Assembly (NCBI GenBank): GCA_002353215.1
Contig: DEJD01000046.1
Location: forward strand, 2,288 to 13,859
Length of the DNA: 11,572 bases
Source of the DNA: Prevotellaceae bacterium UBA2757
Lineage (GTDB): Bacteria > Bacteroidota > Bacteroidia > Bacteroidales > Bacteroidaceae
Reading direction: 5' to 3'
Below are positions 6,683 through 11,572 of the stretch, one piece after another (within the stretch, counting starts at the first letter, position 1; every line of letters begins with the position of its first letter). Below the pieces are notes generated by a model. That model saw nothing but the letters and a program-made list of their open reading frames with translations. It made no database searches and was not told where the DNA came from. The position numbers and the translations under genes were made by a program.

Positions 6683-6898
6683 TTATTCATTCACATTCGT
6701 ATTATGTTTTCTCCTCAGCTCGTCCTTCTTCTTCTCTGCAAGAGTCAGTGCTGCCACAATGATAATATATATAATGATGTTAGGCAGGTTTTTCACCCAT
6801 GCGTTCCATGTTATACCATAATATATATATGTGGCAAGACCCACACAGAGGAATGCCAGTGGCATCCACACATATTTCTTTATATTCTTTTGTACCAT
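6683..6898 (-). CDS. Small two-helix membrane protein overlapping cstA
   Basis: This 71-aa protein starts at an ATG at 6898, inside the 3' end of the CstA-family gene, a 19-bp overlap in another frame. Two hydrophobic segments are visible, about residues 10-28 (VWMPLAFLCVGLATYIYYG) and 38-54 (LPNIIIYIIIVAALTLA). The N-terminus (KNIKK) and the C-terminal tail (EKKKDELRRKH) are both basic, which by the positive-inside rule puts both ends in the cytoplasm, a helical hairpin. The overlap implies translational coupling, and so a possible accessory subunit or regulator of the transporter. It does not resemble YbdD, the small soluble protein that follows cstA in E. coli. I do not recognise a named family. 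The overlap and the membrane-protein composition argue that it is real. Confidence 0.72.
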   Translation of the reverse strand: MVQKNIKKYVWMPLAFLCVGLATYIYYGITWNAWVKNLPNIIIYIIIVAALTLAEKKKDELRRKHNTNVNE

Positions 6899-8355
6899 GA
6901 AAGGAAGCTACCGAAGAAACATACTACTACAATTCCTGTAATCGCCCATGCATAGTCCTGATGCATTCCGAATCCCTCCGGAGCAATCAGAATGTACGAA
7001 GTGCAGATCGTAGTCATCCACAATGCAGGTATCAGTCCGATGAGCACCTCAAGTTTCGAGTGCCCGTCTCTTCTGCATCGCAGACCCAGCCATACGGTTA
7101 TTGACCACAGGGTGAACACCGACAGAGTCTGGTTTACCCATGCAAAATATCTCCACAGCACGTCGAAGTTAATCATCATCAGTACGGCAGAACCTACGAA
7201 CAGCGGCAGCGACAGCAGAATGCGCTTATACACCTTATTCTGTTTGTAGTGGAGAAAATCGGCAGTGATGAGTCGTGCCGAACGGAAAGCTGTGTCTCCC
7301 GAAGTGACAGGCGCTGCAACTACACCCAGCACAGCCAGTACGGCGCCCACGCCACCCATCCAGCTATGGCATATCTTATTTACCAGTAGGGCAGGCGACA
7401 TCTTTCCTGTTTCAGGAATAGTCATTGCGTTCAGCAGTTTTTCGTACGGGGTGCTGCCGGCCACATCCAGACTGTCTGCAAACTTAATTGCTGCAGCAGC
7501 CCATATCAGAGCTACGAGTCCTTCTGTAATCATTGAACCGTAGAACACAGGACGTCCGTACTTCTCGTTTCTCAGACATCGGGCCATCATCGGCGACTGA
7601 GTGGCATGAAAACCGCTCACAGCTCCGCAGGCAATGGTGATGAACAGTCCCGGGAACAGCGGCATAGCAGATTTCGGGTTATGGTTAGTGAAAGCTTCAG
7701 TTACCTCAGGTATATTGCCAGGCTCTGTGAATATGCCGTATGCCAGTCCGAAAGCCATGATGAGCAGAGCCACTCCGAACAAAGGATAAATAGCACCGAT
7801 GATTTTGTCGATAGGCATCAGTGTTGCCAAGATGTAGTATCCGAAGATAATCAATATCCAGAAATCCTTGGTGAACAGAAAACCGTTATTGGGTATCATC
7901 GTACCGAGCAGGTCGGCTGGGGTAGTCACAAACACAGCACCCACCAGTACCATCAGCACTACGGACACCACTCTCATCAGCAGTCGTGGAAGGTTTCCCA
8001 GGTTGTCACCGACAATCTCCGGCAGACTGGCTCCGTTCATTCTGATAGAAATCATCCCCGACATATAGTCATGAACGGCACCTCCGAAGATACAGCCCAG
8101 CACAATCCAGAAGAAAGCTGCCGGACCGAACAGAATACCCTGTATGGCTCCGAAGATAGGTCCTGTACCTGCGATATTCAGAAATTGTATCAGATATACT
8201 TTCCATGTAGGCATCGGGATGTAATCCACACCGTCCTGACATGTAAAACAGGGAGTCTTACGATTAGGGTCTGCTCCGAACACACGATCCACAAGCTTTC
8301 CGTAAAACAGATAGCCGAGGATCAGACACAAAATAGCTGATATGAAAGAAATCAT
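6880..8355 (-). CDS. cstA: CstA-family carbon starvation / peptide or pyruvate transporter
   Basis: This 491-aa inner-membrane protein has roughly 11-13 hydrophobic segments. It opens with the CstA signature region: PTWKVYLIQFLNIAGTGPIF (49-68) and GGAVHDYMSGMISIRMNGAS (91-110) followed by LPEIVGDNLG. Later GAVSGFHATQSPMMARCLRNE and PVTSGDTAFRSARL are also typical. E. coli CstA has 701 residues; this shorter form lacks the extended C-terminal part, as I expect for Bacteroidetes members. Family members import peptides (CstA) or pyruvate (BtsT) when preferred carbon is scarce; the substrate here is not known. A CxxC pair (CFTC, 36-39) lies in the first loop. It is the first gene of a likely five-gene unit and is divergent from the GHL10 hydrolase gene. 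No histidine kinase/response regulator pair is adjacent. Confidence 0.93.
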   Translation of the reverse strand: MISFISAILCLILGYLFYGKLVDRVFGADPNRKTPCFTCQDGVDYIPMPTWKVYLIQFLNIAGTGPIFGAIQGILFGPAAFFWIVLGCIFGGAVHDYMSGMISIRMNGASLPEIVGDNLGNLPRLLMRVVSVVLMVLVGAVFVTTPADLLGTMIPNNGFLFTKDFWILIIFGYYILATLMPIDKIIGAIYPLFGVALLIMAFGLAYGIFTEPGNIPEVTEAFTNHNPKSAMPLFPGLFITIACGAVSGFHATQSPMMARCLRNEKYGRPVFYGSMITEGLVALIWAAAAIKFADSLDVAGSTPYEKLLNAMTIPETGKMSPALLVNKICHSWMGGVGAVLAVLGVVAAPVTSGDTAFRSARLITADFLHYKQNKVYKRILLSLPLFVGSAVLMMINFDVLWRYFAWVNQTLSVFTLWSITVWLGLRCRRDGHSKLEVLIGLIPALWMTTICTSYILIAPEGFGMHQDYAWAITGIVVVCFFGSFLSWYKRI

Positions 8356-8377
8356 TTTACTCTTTTTTATAATCTGT

Positions 8378-8386
8378 GCAAAATTA
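8378..8386 (-). promoter_or_regulatory. -7 box for cstA and its likely operon
   Basis: The minus strand reads TAATTTTGC, a full TAnnTTTG match 22 nt upstream of the cstA ATG at 8355, giving a short leader of about 15 nt. No clear -33 TTTG is seen. I find no comparable box before the downstream genes as far as 5242, which supports a single transcription unit. Confidence 0.55.
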
Positions 8387-8460
8387 CAAAAAAATAACCA
8401 TTCCCATCCGTCTTGTATTCTTAATTTATTTTAAATTACGCCCAATTCGTAAATTATTTC

Positions 8461-8469
8461 TAACTTTGC
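8461..8469 (+). promoter_or_regulatory. -7 box for the GHL10 hydrolase gene
   Basis: TAACTTTGC matches TAnnTTTG and ends 15 nt before the ATG at 8485. The region upstream is AT-rich without a clear TTTG -33 element. It faces away from the cstA box, with 74 bp between them; that span is AT-rich and shows no strong palindrome. Confidence 0.6.
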
Positions 8470-8484
8470 AAAAAATAGAGTTTT

Positions 8485-10059
8485 ATGACAAGTCATTTCA
8501 ATCGTCTTTTAGCATATTTCCTGCTCCTTTTCACGCTCCTGCTGCCTGTTTCCTCTCAGGCACAGTTTCTGCCCTTCGAGACGCTCGACCCGCAGCCCAA
8601 ACACGAAACCCGTGCCGTATGGCTTACTACCTATAGCGGACTCGACTGGCCCCGTCAGCGGGCTTACGATGCAGCCTCTACCGAACTGCAGAAGGCCGAC
8701 CTCTGTCGCATCCTCGACTACTATCAGCAGATAAACATCAACACAGTCATCTTCCAGACTCGTGTGCGTGGAGCAGTGCTCTATCCCTCTAAATACGAAC
8801 CCTGGTACGGCGCTCTCACAGGCACTCCGGGCAAGGCTCCTCTCTACGACCCTCTTCAGTTCTGCATCGAAGAGTGTCATCGTCGCGGCATGGAACTCCA
8901 CGCATGGGTAGTGTGCATCCCTCTTGGCAAACATGCCGAACAGAAACAATATGGGCGAGGCGGCATACTCAGTCGTCGTCCCGACATCTGCAAAACCTTC
9001 GGAAAGGATGTGTTTATGTTGCCGGGCAATCCCAAGACAGCCGACTACATAGCATCCATCTGTCGCGAGATAGCCGAAAACTACGATGTAGATGGCATCT
9101 CACTCGACTATATCCGTTATCCTGAAAAGGAGTTTAAGTTTTCCGATAATAACCTCTATCATGGCAGTGCCTCCGGACTTGCCGACTGGAAACGCGAGAA
9201 CATAACCCGCATCGTGCGTCGCATCCACGATGAGGTGAAAGCCATAAAACCCTGGGTTAAGTTGAGCAGTTCGCCTATCGGCAAATACGATAACACCAGC
9301 CGCTATTCCGCAGGAGGCTGGAACTGCTATTCCGCTGTGTTCCAAGACCCTCGCCAGTGGTTGCGCGACGACCTGCAGGACATGCTTTTCCCTATGATGT
9401 ACTTCCAGGGAAACCACTTCTATCCATTCCTCTACGACTGGCAGGAGAACCAGTACGGACACCCCGTCATTCCGGGTCTTGGCATCTACTTACTCGACCC
9501 CCGCGAAGGCCGTTGGATTCTCAGTCAGGTACGTGCCGAGATGCACTCAGCCCGTCGCAGCGAGATTGGTGGTATAGCCTTCTACCGTAGCGAATTTCTC
9601 ACTCACAACGTAAAAGGGATCTACGACTGCTGCCGCGACGAATTTTTCCGTCACCCTGCACTCACAGCCCGCATGACGTGGATGCCGCAGTTTGCCGTAC
9701 TTCCTTCAGTGCCTACCGACCTGCACCACACACCCGGACATCTTTCCTGGCAGGGCGATGCCTATTGTTATAATGTATATGGCAGCGACGAATATCCAGT
9801 CGATTGCCGTTTAGCCGAAAACCTCGTGGCAGCTCGCGTTCTTACCAACAGCTACGAACTGAAGGGTAGGGCAGGCGGACTCCGTTATTATGCTGTCACA
9901 GCCTGCAACCGTTATGGCAACGAGACAGAACCCCTCCAGCAGGTCATTCAGCCCGCAGCTGAATCACGCCTGAAACAACTCAACGTAAGCTGGCTCATCA
10001 ATCGTGACCTGAAGGGAGATAAGAAATCCAAGAAATCCAAGAAAAAACGTAAGAAGTAA
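8485..10059 (+). CDS. Secreted glycoside hydrolase, GHL10/YngK type (DUF187), with FN3-like C-terminus
   Basis: This 524-aa protein has a signal peptide, residues 1-26 (cleavage after SSQA, before Gln27). The catalytic barrel begins at KHETRAVWLTTYSGLDWP (39-56), the usual GHL10 opening, and includes INTVIFQTRVRGAVLYPSKY, GMELHAWVVCIPLG and DVDGISLDYIRYP with Asp203, Asp208 and Arg211, a hallmark of the family. DMLFPMMYFQGNHFYP belongs to a later barrel strand. From about residue 405, a fibronectin-III-like module is suggested (HLSWQGDAYCYNVYGSD to YYAVTACNRYGNETEP). The last 13 residues are almost pure Lys (DKKSKKSKKKRKK), which is odd for a secreted enzyme. Relatives are thought to act on polysaccharide or peptidoglycan-type glycans; the substrate is unknown. 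It is exported to periplasm or cell surface, with no carbohydrate-utilisation genes alongside. Confidence 0.88.
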   Translation: MTSHFNRLLAYFLLLFTLLLPVSSQAQFLPFETLDPQPKHETRAVWLTTYSGLDWPRQRAYDAASTELQKADLCRILDYYQQININTVIFQTRVRGAVLYPSKYEPWYGALTGTPGKAPLYDPLQFCIEECHRRGMELHAWVVCIPLGKHAEQKQYGRGGILSRRPDICKTFGKDVFMLPGNPKTADYIASICREIAENYDVDGISLDYIRYPEKEFKFSDNNLYHGSASGLADWKRENITRIVRRIHDEVKAIKPWVKLSSSPIGKYDNTSRYSAGGWNCYSAVFQDPRQWLRDDLQDMLFPMMYFQGNHFYPFLYDWQENQYGHPVIPGLGIYLLDPREGRWILSQVRAEMHSARRSEIGGIAFYRSEFLTHNVKGIYDCCRDEFFRHPALTARMTWMPQFAVLPSVPTDLHHTPGHLSWQGDAYCYNVYGSDEYPVDCRLAENLVAARVLTNSYELKGRAGGLRYYAVTACNRYGNETEPLQQVIQPAAESRLKQLNVSWLINRDLKGDKKSKKSKKKRKK

Positions 10060-10062
10060 CCC

Positions 10063-10986
10063 TCAAGGCTTGTAGCCGATACAGAGTCTTCCGTCCTTCA
10101 CCCCGGCCTCAAAACCGTGTTCACGCATCGGGGTGAGTTGCACATTAGCCCTGCTGCCGTACTTCTCATATAGCATCAGAGCCAGAATTCCCATATTCAT
10201 CCTGAAATTAATTTCCACCACAGGGTGCAGACAACCGTCCTCCGTCGTCAGCATATCTATACCCACATATCCCCTGTAGGCAGTCCTTCCCAGTTGTACC
10301 TTATGGTACTCAATCAGAGCCTCCAGCAGATCATCCTCCACACCTATCATCCTGCGCAGAGTCTGCTGACTCTCCACAATATTATATTGGTAAGTGCCGT
10401 TCCTCTCTGCCTTGAACACACTATAACCCAAGAACTCCACCTTGTCCTCTGCCACCACCTTAAACTCCATCGCACAGTCCTGTAGTTTATTCTCGTAAAA
10501 CCTGTCCTCCACATATCCTCCCTGTGCGCTGAGCAGTCCTTCGAGTCTCTCCCTCAGATGGTCCCTGCTCAGTCCGTCTGCCGTGAAAATACCTCTGCCC
10601 GACGACGACCACAGCGACTTGTATATCCTGCCTTCTTTCTCCTCGTCTATATCCGTGCAAAACCTCATCTCCCTGCCCAGCAGCCGTTCCGAGGGTACAG
10701 CTTTCAGCAGCTCCTTCAGATACTGGCACGAAAACTCCCTGCTCGCCAGTCGTCTCACCTCCTTCAGCCATTCGTCGCTCGGCAGCAGCTCCTCCCCGAT
10801 GCCCATCTTCAAGTACCTCTGCTTCGTAGCCATACTCCATCCCCAGGGACCCTCCTCCCAGCAGTGGGCAAGATCCTGCAGCTGTTCCTCCATCAGCCTG
10901 ATGCGTTTCGGTGGAGTATATTCCCGCACATCAGCAGCCAGAGCCATATCGTTCGAGGGGTTGAATAGTGGTGGTAGTTTTGGCAT
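10063..10986 (-). CDS. ATP-grasp-like protein, Bacteroidetes-specific type, function unknown
   Basis: The frame is open to 11298, but the ATG at 10986 is the better start: it gives MPKLPPLFNPSNDMALA, the conserved opening I recall for this Bacteroidetes group, while the extension would run through the divergent gene. Length is then 307 aa. ATP-grasp features are visible: IYKSLWSSSGRGIF (121-134), the Lys plus Ser/Gly-rich nucleotide loop; YVEDRFYENK (158-167); and YVGIDMLTTEDGCLHPVVEINFR (240-262), where Asp244, Glu258, Asn260 and Arg262 fit the metal-binding end of the fold. Such enzymes join a carboxylate to an amine or thiol using ATP; the substrate here is unknown. There is no signal peptide. 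It converges on the hydrolase gene with 3 bp between stops and is divergent from the LRR lipoprotein gene. Confidence 0.72.
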   Translation of the reverse strand: MPKLPPLFNPSNDMALAADVREYTPPKRIRLMEEQLQDLAHCWEEGPWGWSMATKQRYLKMGIGEELLPSDEWLKEVRRLASREFSCQYLKELLKAVPSERLLGREMRFCTDIDEEKEGRIYKSLWSSSGRGIFTADGLSRDHLRERLEGLLSAQGGYVEDRFYENKLQDCAMEFKVVAEDKVEFLGYSVFKAERNGTYQYNIVESQQTLRRMIGVEDDLLEALIEYHKVQLGRTAYRGYVGIDMLTTEDGCLHPVVEINFRMNMGILALMLYEKYGSRANVQLTPMREHGFEAGVKDGRLCIGYKP

Positions 10987-11024
10987 AATGCTTAAAAATA
11001 CTTTGTACTCGATAAAAATCGCAA

Positions 11025-11032
11025 CAAAGTAA
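11025..11032 (-). promoter_or_regulatory. Candidate -7 box for the ATP-grasp gene
   Basis: The minus strand reads TTACTTTG, seven of eight positions of TAnnTTTG in a relaxed match, 38 nt upstream of the ATG at 10986. Only 23 bp separate it from the opposite-facing box at 11056-11064, so the two -33 regions would overlap. Confidence 0.35.
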
Positions 11033-11055
11033 CGGATAAATTTCCAACTTTTTTG

Positions 11056-11064
11056 TAGCTTTGC
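11056..11064 (+). promoter_or_regulatory. -7 box for the LRR lipoprotein gene
   Basis: TAGCTTTGC is a full TAnnTTTG match ending 19 nt before the ATG at 11084. No clear TTTG -33 element is seen upstream; that stretch overlaps the presumed -33 region of the divergent ATP-grasp gene. Confidence 0.6.
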
Positions 11065-11083
11065 AGAGAAAGTTTTAAAAACA

Positions 11084-11572
11084 ATGAAGAAACAGATTAT
11101 TTCAGCATTTGCCCCCCTGTTTTTCCTCTTTGTCGTCCTTGCTTGCAACCGACAGCCAGTCAGTTCTATGGATGAGGAAACAGAACAGGCACTTGTAGAA
11201 CAATATGGCGAACCGACCGTCGTTCGTCTCTCCGCTCCCGGCACACTGAAGGCGCAACTCTCCGTCCTGCCTGCCGACCAACACCGCTTCATACGCATCT
11301 TCGGTACAATGAACGCAGAAGACTTTGCTTACCTCAACACGTGCGACAGCCATTCCGACATCCTTGTGCTCGACCTTCTCGATGCCTCTATTGTAGCCGG
11401 CGACAGTGCCTACCTGAAAAATTTCGGAGAAGATGCCTTCCGCATCACAGAAGACAATACGATGGGTTGTTATCAGTTCGACGGACTCTTCCAACTCCAG
11501 CGACTCTACCTGCCCCTCACCCTTACAAAACTATCCGACAAGGCATTCTACAGCAAATATAATCTCGACTAC
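11084..11572 (+). CDS. BspA-type leucine-rich-repeat lipoprotein, N-terminal part (3' end outside window)
   Basis: The frame is open for 163 codons to the right edge. Residues 1-20 are a lipoprotein signal peptide with lipobox VLAC, so Cys21 is the lipidated residue. The mature part begins with a cap region (PTVVRLSAPGTLKAQLSVLP, then RIFGTMNAEDFAYLN), followed by ILVLDLLDASIVAGDSAYL and ITEDNTMGCYQFDGLFQLQR leading into LYLPLTLTKLSDKAFYSKYN. This order is the standard start of BspA/LRR_5 surface proteins of Bacteroidetes: the GTL...L cap, LDLSdAxIV, tdNxigxyxF, then LpxsltxIxxxAF repeats. More repeats probably follow outside the window. Such proteins are displayed on the cell surface and some bind host or partner-cell molecules; the ligand here is unknown. 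The acidic stretch DEETE at 30-34 lies further from Cys21 than a usual surface-export signal. Confidence 0.8.
   Translation, partial: MKKQIISAFAPLFFLFVVLACNRQPVSSMDEETEQALVEQYGEPTVVRLSAPGTLKAQLSVLPADQHRFIRIFGTMNAEDFAYLNTCDSHSDILVLDLLDASIVAGDSAYLKNFGEDAFRITEDNTMGCYQFDGLFQLQRLYLPLTLTKLSDKAFYSKYNLDY

Noticed and set aside
7606..8340. A 244-codon open frame on the plus strand opposite cstA
   Set aside because: It is antisense to a clearly conserved transporter. Its product is rich in His, Ser and Gln with no recognisable fold, as expected from the complement of membrane-protein codons.
10987..11298. N-terminal extension of the ATP-grasp frame to 11298
   Set aside because: It would cover the divergent lipoprotein start and both promoters. 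The extra residues show no domain, while the start at 10986 fits the family opening.
1..11572. CRISPR arrays, transposases, tRNA/rRNA genes, phage genes, defence systems, toxin-antitoxin pairs
   Set aside because: I looked on both strands and found no repeat-spacer pattern, transposase motif, tRNA-like cloverleaf or recognised defence domain; all sizeable frames are explained by the genes listed.

Overview
The window reads as a chromosomal segment of a Bacteroidales bacterium, most likely a Prevotella-like organism. Four things point there. Outer-membrane proteins dominate (an OmpA-type barrel with a helical linker, a FadL/OmpP1-type transporter, a small barrel protein and a BspA-type leucine-rich-repeat lipoprotein). 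Start codons lack obvious Shine-Dalgarno sequences. The ATP-grasp protein opens with a FNPSNDMALA sequence I associate with this group. Most upstream regions carry the Bacteroidetes -7 promoter element TAnnTTTG. The genus is inferred; no rRNA or other typing marker is present.

Layout, left to right. Positions 1-752 (minus) hold the N-terminal part of an OmpA-family porin with a long AT-rich leader and, upstream of it, three T-tracts spaced exactly 11 bp apart. Positions 976-2598 (minus) are a two-gene operon: a Nif3/DUF34 metal protein followed 3 bp later by a coiled-coil protein with a C4 zinc ribbon. Positions 2769-4343 (minus) encode a FadL-type outer-membrane transporter with its own promoter and a hairpin terminator.

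Positions 4508-8355 (minus) look like one transcription unit: cstA (CstA-family transporter), a 71-aa two-helix membrane protein overlapping it by 19 bp, a small outer-membrane barrel protein, nadC (quinolinate phosphoribosyltransferase, NAD biosynthesis) and a membrane-anchored double helix-hairpin-helix protein with a Lys/Tyr-rich stalk. The only good promoter I see is upstream of cstA.

From 8485 to the right edge the DNA is richer in G+C. A secreted GHL10/YngK-type glycoside hydrolase with a polybasic tail (plus) converges on an ATP-grasp protein (minus) with only 3 bp between the stop codons. That ATP-grasp gene is divergent from a BspA-type lipoprotein that runs off the right edge.

I see no rRNA, tRNA, CRISPR array, insertion sequence, phage gene or attachment site. 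No gene-free stretch exceeds about 225 bp. Most of the window is ordinary core chromosome. The least understood parts are the ATP-grasp protein, the small protein coupled to cstA, the Lys/Tyr-stalk helix-hairpin-helix protein and the Nif3/zinc-ribbon pair.
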